A program made the position numbers and the translations under genes. 28,503 nt of DNA from Treponema sp. (lineage in GTDB: Bacteria > Spirochaetota > Spirochaetia > Treponematales > Treponemataceae), in assembly GCA_016294035.1 (NCBI GenBank), contig JAEDCT010000026.1, forward strand, positions 1 to 28,503, given 5' to 3'. This document shows, piece after piece, positions 7,270-15,776 of the stretch. The notes beneath the pieces are model-generated. The model had not been told where the DNA came from. It did no database searches and saw only the letters and a program-made list of their open reading frames with translations. Each line of letters opens with the position of its first letter. Position 1 is the first letter of the stretch.

Positions 7270-7491
7270 GTGGCTAATAAGGATGAAGCTATTGAAGTTG
7301 AAGGTATCGTAAAAGAAGCATTGCCAAACACAATGTTCCGTGTTGAACTTAAGAATGGACATGTTATTCTTGGTCACCTGAGTGGAAAGATGCGCAAGCA
7401 CTACATTCGTATTGTCCCAGGTGACAGCGTTAAAGTAGAACTTTCACCATACGATCTTAACCGTGGCAGAATCATTTTCCGCGAAAGATAA
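7270..7491 (+). CDS. infA: Translation initiation factor IF-1
   Basis: A 73-aa protein, the expected length for IF-1 (about 72 aa), with the S1-type OB-fold signature: EGIVKEALPNTMFRVEL, NGHVILGHLSGKMRKHYIRI and PGDSVKVELSPYDLNRGRI. IF-1 binds the ribosomal A site of the 30S subunit with IF-2 and IF-3 during initiation. The start is a GTG at 7270 with GGAGG (7261-7265) just upstream; the longer frame from 6943 is not real. It is a single-gene transcript: the promoter is at 7138-7166 and the terminator at 7549-7582. It does not lie in a ribosomal protein operon here. Confidence 0.97.
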   Translation: MANKDEAIEVEGIVKEALPNTMFRVELKNGHVILGHLSGKMRKHYIRIVPGDSVKVELSPYDLNRGRIIFRER

Positions 7492-7548
7492 TCCAATAGA
7501 CCTGAAATAGAATCAGGCAATATCATCAATACAACAATGAGCAGGATC

Positions 7549-7582
7549 CCTGAATTTCAGACAACTGGAATTCAGGTTTTTT
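7549..7582 (+). terminator. Rho-independent terminator of infA
   Basis: CCTGAATTTCAG (7549-7560) pairs with CTGGAATTCAGG (7565-7576), 12 bp with one wobble and the loop ACAA, followed by a T-run. It lies about 58 bp after the infA stop and just before the convergent end of the J-protein gene. Confidence 0.85.
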
Positions 7583-8111
7583 ATTTCAAAAGATGTTTCA
7601 ATGTCTTGTAGGTTTTCTGGATTCCCCTGACAAACCCATACAGGAACAGCAGTCTGAACACAAGTGCATAGTGCCCGATTATTAACAGTCCCATTCCGCA
7701 GAACACAACCTGTGCCACATTGAGCATCAAAGTTATTATGGAAATTGGATTTTCAGGATTCCTGTCATGCTCCGGATTTGTGTATGTATAAGTATATCGC
7801 CTGAAATCTCCACCATTATGGCCAAAGAAATCATTGAAAAAATCTTCATAAGGATCTCCAGTTGTTCCTCCAGGTCCAGATGATGAACCAGAAGAAAAAG
7901 ACTGAGAACCATACATGTCATACTGCCTGCGCTTGTCCTCATCTCCGAGAACTGAATATGCCGCATTAAGTTTCTTGAAGTTTTCCTCAGCAACCTTGTC
8001 ACCAGGATTCTTGTCCGGATGGTATTTCAATGCGAGTTTTCTGAAGGCTTTCTTTATTTCATCCTGAGATGCAGTTTTTTCAACACCCAGTATCTTGTAC
8101 AAATCTTCCAT
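7581..8111 (-). CDS. Membrane-anchored J-domain protein
   Basis: A 176-aa protein. The J domain is at residues 4-66, with HPD at 31-33 (KYHPDKNPG). A Gly/Ser-rich linker (about 70-100) is followed by one or two hydrophobic segments at 122-162, ending in a basic tail. The DnaJ zinc finger and C-terminal substrate domains are absent, so this is a type III J protein that recruits DnaK (Hsp70) to the membrane. It is the last gene of the Bat-type operon, nine bases after the Smr gene. The link to Bat function is inference from position only. Confidence 0.88.
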   Translation of the reverse strand: MEDLYKILGVEKTASQDEIKKAFRKLALKYHPDKNPGDKVAEENFKKLNAAYSVLGDEDKRRQYDMYGSQSFSSGSSSGPGGTTGDPYEDFFNDFFGHNGGDFRRYTYTYTNPEHDRNPENPISIITLMLNVAQVVFCGMGLLIIGHYALVFRLLFLYGFVRGIQKTYKTLKHLLK

Positions 8112-8120
8112 AAAATCCTA

Positions 8121-8660
8121 TTAGTTTCTTGCACTATCCTTTATCAAAACCCAGGTTGCACCATTGCCACCATGATTTCTGTCCGGATGCCCTGATGTTC
8201 CCAGACGCTTGTCCTGTTCAATAAATAATCTTACAGCTGGCCCCAGAACAGGATCTGAACCATTTGAATGAATTCCCTTTCCATGAATGATGAGAATCTT
8301 CCTGAAGCCGCGCGAAACACAATCTGTGACAAAATGATTCAATCTTGACCAGGCCTCATCTTTTGTAAGTTGATGAAGATCAATTGTGGCATCAGGAGGC
8401 ATTTTCTTAAGATAATCAATATCATGAAACTGTGCCTGCTTCTGAATGGACTCATTGATTTTATCCTTATCAACGACACCAAATCTGTTTAGCCACATGT
8501 CCATGGGATTGATTCGAATCCTTCCCTGTTGTTCCATCAAATCATCATAAGTTAATTTTTTTTCTGGAGCATTAGCTTTTTTATGAGAAACTTGATTCTG
8601 TTTTGCAGGAATCTTTTTTTGCTTCTGATCCCACTGTTCAAGAATATCACCAAAATCCAT
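8121..8660 (-). CDS. Smr-domain protein (stand-alone)
   Basis: A 179-aa protein with a charged, probably flexible N-terminal half (1-85) and a C-terminal Smr domain (about 90-175). The DLH motif (94-96) and the HGKG motif (126-129, IIHGKG) are both visible. Smr domains are nickases or RNA/DNA-binding modules found at the end of MutS2 or alone; stand-alone members have been linked to RNA cleavage and ribosome rescue. I chose the ATG at 8660 (MDFGDILEQW). An in-frame GTG at 8672 would add four residues. It lies between the BatD-like gene (22 bp upstream) and the J-protein gene. Confidence 0.85.
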   Translation of the reverse strand: MDFGDILEQWDQKQKKIPAKQNQVSHKKANAPEKKLTYDDLMEQQGRIRINPMDMWLNRFGVVDKDKINESIQKQAQFHDIDYLKKMPPDATIDLHQLTKDEAWSRLNHFVTDCVSRGFRKILIIHGKGIHSNGSDPVLGPAVRLFIEQDKRLGTSGHPDRNHGGNGATWVLIKDSARN

Positions 8661-8682
8661 TATTTGTCCCACCAGCTTCCGA

Positions 8683-10086
8683 TTATTTTATCACCTTTAT
8701 ATTTTCTGCAAGAACCCAGCCATAAGTATTGTTGCATCGAATATACATCCAATCCCCGACTGTTCTAATAATATAAACAACACTTCCCTCCTGAATGGTT
8801 ACAGTTGAGAGAATATTTTTTTCAGGAATAGGACTCATTTCACCACCTTCATAAATTCCGGTAACAGAAGAAATCTTGATTCCATTTATTCCGGAAAAAA
8901 CACCAAAGAAGAACAGAAAGCATGAAAAGAAAATGGCAAGAGAATATCTTTTTCTTGCAAAACAGACAATTGTTGCAGCAAGGAAAATTACAAAGAATCC
9001 CAAAAGACACTTGAACAGCAGGACGCTAGGTTCACGCTCTGATGAAGGCAGACTCAGTTCCTTCTCAAATTTCTTACGATCAATATATGCATTTGAAAAT
9101 ACAGGAAGAGTATGTCTTTCCTTGCAGTGAAGCTCATACAATTTCTGAATCTGATCTTTTGTATATGTAAATGATTTATTATTGTCAGTTGAATTGTCTT
9201 CCTCATAATAGGCATAGGGAAATGTATTCACATATTTTTTTTCGTTATCATCTTTTTCAAGAATTCCAGTCTGGACGTTGAATACATATCTTGGACACTT
9301 AATCTCAGTATCGCTTCCATTAAATGAGGTACAATTTATATAAATATTCGGCAAAAGCTTTCGGCCATTTTTAAGCGGATGCCAGTCAAATGTAACAACA
9401 GGTCTGAACTCCATGGAAACATTAGTTGCATCCTTGGAAGAAACAAAATCATAGCGCTTGGTTTCCTTAAAAATTGAATCTTCAGGAATATCCCAGATTA
9501 CATCATTTATTGATCTTGCATAGCGCGCAGAAATCGTAAACCTGATATGATCATTTGTTGTTGCCGAAAATCCCTTTCTTGTGTATTTGTTCAAATCAAA
9601 TTTTTCTTCGTGAAATGTTACCTTAAGTTCCGGCGTAATGAATCTTGGATTCTGCAAAACAACAACACTTTCCACGGGAATCCTGTAAAACCCGCCTTCA
9701 ACTGTAAGGTCAATTGGATTAATCTTATATGTACCAGTCTTGTTGAACCTCATCCAGAGAGTAAGTCTTGTACCAGATGTCATTCCACCTTCCTCAAGTG
9801 CAACCATGACAGTTTCCTTTTTTGATGAAACAAAACTAACATTATCAGGCAAAGAGTTTACGGAAATCTGAATATTATCCGGCGTAACATTCTTTATATC
9901 AACAGAAAAAGCATTGTCAGTTGCAGTAAACAAGGTTTCCTGCTGCGGAACAAAACGAAGGCTCCACATATAAGCCCATGATGGCGGCAGAGAAAATAAA
10001 TTGAATGAAGCAGAACATGCAAAAACTAAAACTGAAGCTAGTAGTCCTTTGATGTATTTTCTTCGTTTGTCTGAAGACTTTTCCAT
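8683..10086 (-). CDS. BatD-like membrane protein with C-terminal SH3 domain
   Basis: A 467-aa protein. An N-terminal signal or anchor segment (about 11-36) is followed by a long beta-rich region of BatD-like character (about 40-340), two transmembrane helices (353-375, 380-400) and a C-terminal bacterial SH3-like module (about 417-467, ending GWVLAENIKVIK). The predicted topology puts both the large domain and the SH3 outside the cytoplasm. SH3b modules often bind peptidoglycan or peptides, so this would tie the Bat assembly to the cell wall (inference). The start is supported by GAGGAGG about ten bases upstream, although it overlaps the upstream gene by 49 bp. The BatD assignment rests on position, topology and general sequence feel, so it is less sure than BatA/BatB. 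Confidence 0.7.
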   Translation of the reverse strand: MEKSSDKRRKYIKGLLASVLVFACSASFNLFSLPPSWAYMWSLRFVPQQETLFTATDNAFSVDIKNVTPDNIQISVNSLPDNVSFVSSKKETVMVALEEGGMTSGTRLTLWMRFNKTGTYKINPIDLTVEGGFYRIPVESVVVLQNPRFITPELKVTFHEEKFDLNKYTRKGFSATTNDHIRFTISARYARSINDVIWDIPEDSIFKETKRYDFVSSKDATNVSMEFRPVVTFDWHPLKNGRKLLPNIYINCTSFNGSDTEIKCPRYVFNVQTGILEKDDNEKKYVNTFPYAYYEEDNSTDNNKSFTYTKDQIQKLYELHCKERHTLPVFSNAYIDRKKFEKELSLPSSEREPSVLLFKCLLGFFVIFLAATIVCFARKRYSLAIFFSCFLFFFGVFSGINGIKISSVTGIYEGGEMSPIPEKNILSTVTIQEGSVVYIIRTVGDWMYIRCNNTYGWVLAENIKVIK

Positions 10087-11654
10087 TTCTGCTGTTCCTC
10101 CTCTCTGATAATTGTAAATATTGCTGACTCAAGAGAATCATTGTCTTTGGTTTCTGAAACCGGAATCATGTTTGCCTCGGCATTCTGAACATGAATTTTT
10201 CCTTCACGAATTGAAAGTTCCAGGTTAATTTTTGCATCTGCACTTGAGCCATCGATATACAATGCCCTCTTGAAAAAATCTGCAGCCTGCTCAAACCTGC
10301 CATTGCGATGAGCAATAATACCCGAGTTATATAGAATTGCAAACTTAATATTATCCGGAGCAATGTCATATATTTCGCTGAATTTTTTCTGAGCTGATTC
10401 AGTTTCTCCCTGCATCAAATATGTTGTTCCCAAACCATAGATTGCATAGATTCTGGCAAGTTCATTATCCTGAGACTCATCAATTGAAACATCTAGAAAA
10501 CTGGCAATGGCCTGCTGATAGTTACTGTGGTCCCAGTTCATCTTTCCGACAAAAATCTTTGACCCGGAAACCATTTTCCCAGAACAGCCAGTAAAGGAAC
10601 ATAAAATAAGTGCAGAGGAAGCAATGGTAGAAAAAAGCTTTTTTCTTCCTCCGGAGAAATTCCCTTCTCCAAGAAGATATGAGAGAATCATGCAGAGAAT
10701 TGCAAGCCCAATGAAAAACCTGTATCTCTTTACTTCCTGAATTTCATAAGAAAGTGACATTTCAGATGAATCCTGCTTCAAAGACTTTAGAAGTCTAGTG
10801 GCAGAACCAATTTCACTTGCATCAATATACTCTACTGCAAAGTTATGGTTTTCCTTTCGGGAAAGAGCACGATTGTTTTTTATCGAAGTAATAACTTCCG
10901 AAATTTTTGTTGTACGTAATGCTGTCTTAACTTTTGTTTTCCCGTCACCGGCAAAAATTTCTGTTTCATTTTCTGATCCAAATCCGATTACAAAAACATT
11001 GACTCCATATTTTACGGCTTCTGTCAAAGCAGCCTGCAGGCTTGAATCTGTTTCCTCACAATCAGTAAAAAGCCAGATTGATGAATTAAGTGAAACCTGT
11101 GATGGAAACGAAGAAAGAGCAGCTCTTATTCCAGATCCAAGGCTTGTCCCCTGACTTGTCATTAACTTTGGTGAAAGAATTTCAAGGAAAGTTTTTACCG
11201 ACTCAAAATCTTCTGTCATTGGAATTGCAACTGTTCCATTTCCCTTTGCAATAACCACAGAAACCTGATTCCTGTTCATGTTGTCAAGAAGTTCCATTGC
11301 ATAGGATGTTGCAGCTTTCAATCTTGAAAGGCCACCAGAGGAATCCTGAGCTTCCATGCTATAGGAAATATCAAAAACCATTGAAACAGCACTTCCAGTT
11401 CTCTGAACAGGAATATAATTTGTTCCCCATGAAATATCTGCCAGTGAGCAAACCAAAAAGAACACGGCAAAAAAACAGCACATCGTTCTAATGAAAAAAC
11501 ACCTGACAATTCTCGTATAGTTCTTGTCCCTGACTTTTTCTGTATCAGCAAAATACTGTCTGATCTTCTTGAACCTGATTATTGAATAGAACAATCCAAG
11601 GAACAAAGGAATGAGAACAATAAAAAACAACGGGCGACCAACAATCAGATTCAT
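10038..11654 (-). CDS. batB: BatB-BatC fusion: vWA membrane protein plus TPR, with internal lipobox
   Basis: A 538-aa protein. Two transmembrane helices (6-26, about 53-73) lead into a von Willebrand A domain with MIDAS motif D95-x-S97-x-S99 (FDISYSM) and SSIWLFTDCEETD (191-203). A third helix (312-329) follows, then a basic patch (GGRKK, 335-339) and a hydrophobic stretch ending LCSFTGC (C357), which is exactly the shape of a lipoprotein signal peptide. Residues 373-480 are TPR repeats of BatC type. In other bacteria BatB and BatC are usually separate, so this reads as a fusion. The ATG at 11654 forms an ATGA overlap with the batA stop and has GGAGG upstream; a start at 11690 would add 12 residues without support. 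It likely forms a membrane complex with BatA and MoxR. Confidence 0.88.
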   Translation of the reverse strand: MNLIVGRPLFFIVLIPLFLGLFYSIIRFKKIRQYFADTEKVRDKNYTRIVRCFFIRTMCCFFAVFFLVCSLADISWGTNYIPVQRTGSAVSMVFDISYSMEAQDSSGGLSRLKAATSYAMELLDNMNRNQVSVVIAKGNGTVAIPMTEDFESVKTFLEILSPKLMTSQGTSLGSGIRAALSSFPSQVSLNSSIWLFTDCEETDSSLQAALTEAVKYGVNVFVIGFGSENETEIFAGDGKTKVKTALRTTKISEVITSIKNNRALSRKENHNFAVEYIDASEIGSATRLLKSLKQDSSEMSLSYEIQEVKRYRFFIGLAILCMILSYLLGEGNFSGGRKKLFSTIASSALILCSFTGCSGKMVSGSKIFVGKMNWDHSNYQQAIASFLDVSIDESQDNELARIYAIYGLGTTYLMQGETESAQKKFSEIYDIAPDNIKFAILYNSGIIAHRNGRFEQAADFFKRALYIDGSSADAKINLELSIREGKIHVQNAEANMIPVSETKDNDSLESAIFTIIREEEQQKWKSLQTNEENTSKDY

Positions 11655-12652
11655 AGCACCTCCATCAAAACTAAACGGCGCAAAACCCAAAACAAAAAAA
11701 ACAGCATCAAGGCAATGGCAACAAACTTTTCATACTTGAAAGAATCCTTGTTCTTGATGTGATAGCTCTGAATAACATTTTCATCTGTTCCAATGGTAGA
11801 CATGGACTGGAACAAAGCCTGAGTAGACTCAGCCCCGTAATATTTTCCGTTTGCTTCCATTGCAATCTGTGTAAGTGATGTATCATCAAAATTTGATTCA
11901 AGATAACCTGAATAAACCTTGCCTGTTTTAGGATCTGCGTACTCAATCGGAACCATTCCGCGAGTTCCAATTCCCAGGACATAGAGAGAAATTCCTTTTT
12001 CCTTCGTTAGCCTTGCCGCAGTGTGGGGATGAATTGTTCCCGCATTGTTCTCACCGTCAGTAATCAGGACAATACTTTTCTTTGGTGACGTTGATGATGC
12101 AAGATGATAGACAGCACAGCTAAGCCCGGTTCCGATAGCAGTTCCGTCTCCAAGTTCACCTGCACAAATGCTGTTGAGACGATCATAAAAATGGACTCTA
12201 TCCATGGTTGGAGGAACAATGATTGCCGCACTTTCAGCCATTTCCACAAGGCCAAGTTCAGCACCGCCATTTGCTTCCGCCAGATATCTGATGGCATTTT
12301 TTGCAGATTCAATTCTGCTCAGATCACCAATATCGCGAGCCGACATGGATGGACTTACATCAACAACGAAGACAATTGCTGAGCCTTTTGTGGAATAAAT
12401 TTTCTGCTGTTCATGAGTAACAGGACTTGCAAGAGCCATAACCATAAACACATAGGAAAGGACTGCACACAATCTTGAAATGAACGACACAAGGCTTCTT
12501 CCCCTGCTCTTCCATTTATAGTTTTCACCATTCCAGTTGCTCAAAGTCAGTGGCAGTGAAAGTCTGGAAAGAAGCTTGAGATAGCGAAGAAAATATAAAA
12601 TCGGGATCAAAAGCAAAAGAAGAAATGCCGACGGATTATCAAACTCAATCAT
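11651..12652 (-). CDS. batA: BatA-like von Willebrand A membrane protein
   Basis: A 333-aa protein of normal BatA length. Two N-terminal hydrophobic segments (about 9-28 and 58-77) precede a vWA domain with an intact MIDAS motif D98-x-S100-x-S102 (VVDVSPSMSARD) and a C-terminal transmembrane helix (about 311-329). The vWA domain is therefore expected outside the cytoplasmic membrane. In Bacteroides and Leptospira, Bat proteins are linked to oxidative stress tolerance; the biochemical role is unsettled. The start overlaps the upstream stop as ATGA (12652-12649) and the stop overlaps batB the same way, so the three genes are translationally coupled. Confidence 0.9.
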   Translation of the reverse strand: MIEFDNPSAFLLLLLIPILYFLRYLKLLSRLSLPLTLSNWNGENYKWKSRGRSLVSFISRLCAVLSYVFMVMALASPVTHEQQKIYSTKGSAIVFVVDVSPSMSARDIGDLSRIESAKNAIRYLAEANGGAELGLVEMAESAAIIVPPTMDRVHFYDRLNSICAGELGDGTAIGTGLSCAVYHLASSTSPKKSIVLITDGENNAGTIHPHTAARLTKEKGISLYVLGIGTRGMVPIEYADPKTGKVYSGYLESNFDDTSLTQIAMEANGKYYGAESTQALFQSMSTIGTDENVIQSYHIKNKDSFKYEKFVAIALMLFFLFWVLRRLVLMEVL

Positions 12653-13698
12653 TCTTCTTCCCCCTTTTCAAAAGAATCAATAATAGCTTTTGACCTTTCC
12701 ACAAGTTCCTGTCTTTCGTTCTCGCCAAAGCCAGCTTTGTTTGTTCTTGAATCAATTGAACCATAAGCAAAGCGAATGTAATCAGTTCTTACAAAAAGAG
12801 ATGTCAATTCATCAAATGCCTCTGGAACCATTTCATAGAGGAATCCGCCTGTTATGTTATCCAGTTTTGCAGTGATCATTTTTCCAGTCACGGAATCAAA
12901 GGACTCATTGAATCTGTATCTGAGATATAGTCTCATGATTCTCTGCCACCTTTGAGCAAAGGTCTGATCATCCACCTTGCTCTTCATAAGTTTTCGGAAT
13001 TTATTGCGTGTCATGTAAACGTTCTTCATTGAAGAATAGCTTGCCTTGAGAATATGAATATGCCTGAGGATCTGCTGGAATTTGACAACAACAAGACAGA
13101 ACACAAACAGCATGACCACAAGAAAAATAAGGATTCCAAGAATGATGTAATTTGTTCCTGGCATCAGCAATGGTGACTTCGGATTTCTCAAGTTCTGCTC
13201 GTTAAGCTTTTCAGCCAGAGATAAAATCGTTATTGAAGAAAGCATGACGGGAAAATCTGATCCCTGTTCCACAACTTCCTTGGCCTCTATTTCTTCCTGG
13301 GTTTCATTTGGTTTTATCCTGCAGATTTTTGTGAGATTGAATTCCTTGAACTTAATTTCACCGGTAATCCAGGGAATTATTGTAATGCACAAGTTATAGT
13401 TTATTCCATTTCGAATGAGAGAGCACTGCTTTACAAGACAACTTTCCGTATCAACAAGGAAATCTTCAGGTGCAAGCTGCAGATTGAGAACCTCATCATT
13501 GATAAGTGATGGAGAAGCAAATGAGAAAAAGTCGATGGGGCTTCTGAATGAATACTGAATCTGTCCCGAGTCACCAATAAAAACATCTCTCGGAACCATG
13601 ACCTGCACAGGAGCTTCTTCTGTATCAGAATTTTCTTCCTGCGAAAAAACTTGAAGAGGAATCAAAAACAATGCAATCAACAAAAAGATTCTTTTCAT
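12649..13698 (-). CDS. Membrane protein of the Bat operon, uncharacterised
   Basis: A 349-aa protein with a clear signal peptide (1-19, MKRIFLLIALFLIPLQVFS), an exported region of about 160 aa, one transmembrane helix (184-206) and a cytoplasmic tail of about 140 aa rich in basic and aromatic residues. In Bat operons, the gene between DUF58 and BatA often encodes a protein of this topology (DUF4381 or a short BatD-like protein). I do not recognise a firm family. It starts three bases after the DUF58 stop and overlaps batA by ATGA, so it is expected in the same complex, perhaps linking the cytoplasmic MoxR/DUF58 pair to the vWA domains outside. Confidence 0.75.
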   Translation of the reverse strand: MKRIFLLIALFLIPLQVFSQEENSDTEEAPVQVMVPRDVFIGDSGQIQYSFRSPIDFFSFASPSLINDEVLNLQLAPEDFLVDTESCLVKQCSLIRNGINYNLCITIIPWITGEIKFKEFNLTKICRIKPNETQEEIEAKEVVEQGSDFPVMLSSITILSLAEKLNEQNLRNPKSPLLMPGTNYIILGILIFLVVMLFVFCLVVVKFQQILRHIHILKASYSSMKNVYMTRNKFRKLMKSKVDDQTFAQRWQRIMRLYLRYRFNESFDSVTGKMITAKLDNITGGFLYEMVPEAFDELTSLFVRTDYIRFAYGSIDSRTNKAGFGENERQELVERSKAIIDSFEKGEEE

Positions 13699-13701
13699 AT
13701 A

Positions 13702-14583
13702 TCAGCCTAAAGAAAAAATTTCCCTGTTGCAGAACAACTTTATAAGTTCACATGTGGCATCCTGCGATGTATTGATTTCAAATGGAAACCCGCCATGACG
13801 AATGCAATTCTTTCTCCACTTGAATGTCATCTGCTGGAAATTCTCAGACCATTTTCTTTTAAATTTTCCACCTGATGTGGGAAGAACACATTCATAATCA
13901 GTTTCCGGATCCTTGAACACAACTGATCCCAACTCAGGAAGCTTTTCATCCAGAGTATCCGTTATTCTGAGAGCAATGACATCATTTTTCTGGCATAAAA
14001 TTCCAAAACTGGATTCCCATCCCTCAGCACGGAAATCTGATATGACAAAAACAAGAGATCTTTTTTTCAATAGCTTCGATGCACCGCGCAAGGCATTATC
14101 AATGGCAGAGCCTTCAATACTCTCACGTTTCTTGTCCAACTCGGCGAGCACCAGCAATGCATGATTCTTTCCGGATTTTGGTTCACATGAAAAATTAATC
14201 TGCCCGTCAAAAATCACGCAGCCAACAGGGCTTCCATTCAAATATGAAGCAAAAGTCAAAAGTTCTGCACATTCGAAAGCAAGATCCAGTCTGTTCTTTT
14301 TTCCAGAACCAGTTGCCATTGAAAGAGACCTGTCAATTACTATGAAAACATCAAGCTCACGTTCTTCTTCAAATATCTTTACGAAAGGCTTTCCCATTCT
14401 TGCAGTAACGTTCCAGTCAATTGCACGAACATCATCACCACGCAGGTATTCTCTTACGCCGTTAAACTCAATTCCCTGACCACGGTACAGAGACTTGAAT
14501 GTTCCGCTGCGCATTCCGTTCGCAAGGGACATTGCATTCAAATGAAGAAGATATGCACGCCTAGAAAGATTGTCCTTGTTCAT
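13702..14583 (-). CDS. DUF58 protein with vWA-like fold
   Basis: A 293-aa cytoplasmic protein. It carries the DUF58 hallmark YLRGDDVRAIDWNVTARMGK (46-65) followed by FEEERELDV and a MIDAS-type motif, D84-x-S86-x-S88 (VIDRSLSMA). DUF58 proteins regularly sit beside MoxR ATPases and are thought to be their vWA-fold partners or targets. Start at 14583, 17 bp after the moxR stop. No transmembrane segments are seen, unlike the longer DUF58 proteins that carry two N-terminal helices. Confidence 0.92.
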   Translation of the reverse strand: MNKDNLSRRAYLLHLNAMSLANGMRSGTFKSLYRGQGIEFNGVREYLRGDDVRAIDWNVTARMGKPFVKIFEEERELDVFIVIDRSLSMATGSGKKNRLDLAFECAELLTFASYLNGSPVGCVIFDGQINFSCEPKSGKNHALLVLAELDKKRESIEGSAIDNALRGASKLLKKRSLVFVISDFRAEGWESSFGILCQKNDVIALRITDTLDEKLPELGSVVFKDPETDYECVLPTSGGKFKRKWSENFQQMTFKWRKNCIRHGGFPFEINTSQDATCELIKLFCNREIFSLG

Positions 14584-14600
14584 CTGATCACCTGCATAAA

Positions 14601-15611
14601 TTATGGAACAGGCATGAAATCAATGATCTTTGAAATCAAATCATCTGCCGTAACAGAATCTGCAGCTGCCTCATAATTCAAAACAAGTCTGTGTCTCAAT
14701 ACCGGTTTTGCAACAGCCTGAATGTCTTCAGCAAGAACAAAGCTTCTGTTTTCAAAAAGAGCATGGACCTTGGCACATCTGAGCAATGCAATTCCTGCAC
14801 GTGGAGATGCCCCGAATGATATGTATTTCTGAATGTCACTTCTGTGATTTGATGCAGAAAGGGAAATTTTCTTTTCATCATGATGATTTGTATCTGCACG
14901 AGTTACGTTCACAATTGATACGATATAAGCAAGCATCTTGTCATCAACAGTAACGGCATCAACTGCATTGCGGCATTTTTCAAGTGAAGAAGAAGAGAAA
15001 ACTCTGTTCACAGCAATATCGCTGGCCCTGCCTTCTGATTTTACGATCTGAATTTCTTCTTCCGGAGTCGGATACGGAACAATGAGTTTCAGAAGGAATC
15101 GGTCAAGTTCTGCCTCAGGCAGATTGTATGTTCCTTCCTGTTCGATAGGATTCTGTGTTGCAAGAACAAAAAACGGTTCGTGAAGCTTGTATGAAGTTTC
15201 TCCGATTGTTACCTGATGCTCAGCCATGGCTTCAAGAAGTGCAGACTGAACCTTTGCCGGTGCACGGTTAATTTCATCAGCAAGAACAAGATTTGAAAAA
15301 ACAGGTCCCTTTCTGACAGTGAATTTTCCCTGCTCATAAATCAATGTACCGCTTACGTCAGCTGGAAGAAGATCTGGAGTAAACTGAATTCTCTTGTACT
15401 CAAGTCCTGAAATATCTGCAAATGTCTTTACGGCAAGTGTCTTTGCAAGACCTGGAACCCCTTCAAGAAGAACATGCCCGCCAGCTATCATTGCCATGAT
15501 GATTCCGTCAATAACTTCTTTCTGACCGACAACACGCTTGGAAACTTCCTCACGACACCTGGCTATATAATTTGTGCATTCATCAAGTTCAAATTTTGAA
15601 ATAACGTTCAT
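14601..15611 (-). CDS. moxR: MoxR-family AAA+ ATPase
   Basis: A 336-aa protein with Walker A GVPGLAKT (51-58), Walker B LVLADE (108-113) followed by INRAPAKVQSALLEAM, and the sensor-1 region FFVLATQNPIEQEGTY. This is the typical MoxR pattern and length. MoxR ATPases act as chaperone-like remodellers of vWA-domain partners, here very likely the DUF58, BatA and BatB products downstream. First gene of the minus-strand operon that runs to 7581. The start has GGGGT a few bases upstream, the same type of weak ribosome site as the DksA-type gene. Confidence 0.95.
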   Translation of the reverse strand: MNVISKFELDECTNYIARCREEVSKRVVGQKEVIDGIIMAMIAGGHVLLEGVPGLAKTLAVKTFADISGLEYKRIQFTPDLLPADVSGTLIYEQGKFTVRKGPVFSNLVLADEINRAPAKVQSALLEAMAEHQVTIGETSYKLHEPFFVLATQNPIEQEGTYNLPEAELDRFLLKLIVPYPTPEEEIQIVKSEGRASDIAVNRVFSSSSLEKCRNAVDAVTVDDKMLAYIVSIVNVTRADTNHHDEKKISLSASNHRSDIQKYISFGASPRAGIALLRCAKVHALFENRSFVLAEDIQAVAKPVLRHRLVLNYEAAADSVTADDLISKIIDFMPVP

Positions 15612-15627
15612 ATATTACCCCAATTAT

Positions 15628-15651
15628 TTTCAATTAATTGAAAGAATTATA
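15628..15651 (-). promoter_or_regulatory. moxR promoter -10 with overlapping palindrome
   Basis: On the minus strand, a perfect -10 TATAAT lies at 15651-15646; no good -35 stands 17 bp upstream. Right at the expected start point is a perfect 16-bp palindrome, TTTCAATTAATTGAAA (15628-15643). It could be an operator controlling the Bat operon, but AT-rich palindromes also arise by chance. Confidence 0.45.
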
Positions 15652-15738
15652 CTAGAAATCAGTCAAAAAAACTAGATAACAGAAAAATCCTTTATATAAT
15701 TCATTTTCATTCACAAAATGCATAAATATACAGAATTA

Positions 15739-15767
15739 TTGACAATCAAGTACAAAAATTAGATACT
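15739..15767 (+). promoter_or_regulatory. Promoter of the aminotransferase gene, leaderless geometry
   Basis: A consensus TTGACA (15739-15744), a 17-bp spacer and GATACT (15762-15767). The start ATG is at 15777, nine bases after the -10, so transcription would begin at or within about three bases of the start codon. No SD sequence exists in between or further upstream. Confidence 0.65.
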
Positions 15768-15776
15768 TATTTTATT

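Noticed and set aside
6943..7491. 182-aa frame ending in IF-1
   Set aside because: The extra N-terminus overlaps the DksA-type gene and the promoter region. The GTG at 7270 with GGAGG gives the standard IF-1 length.
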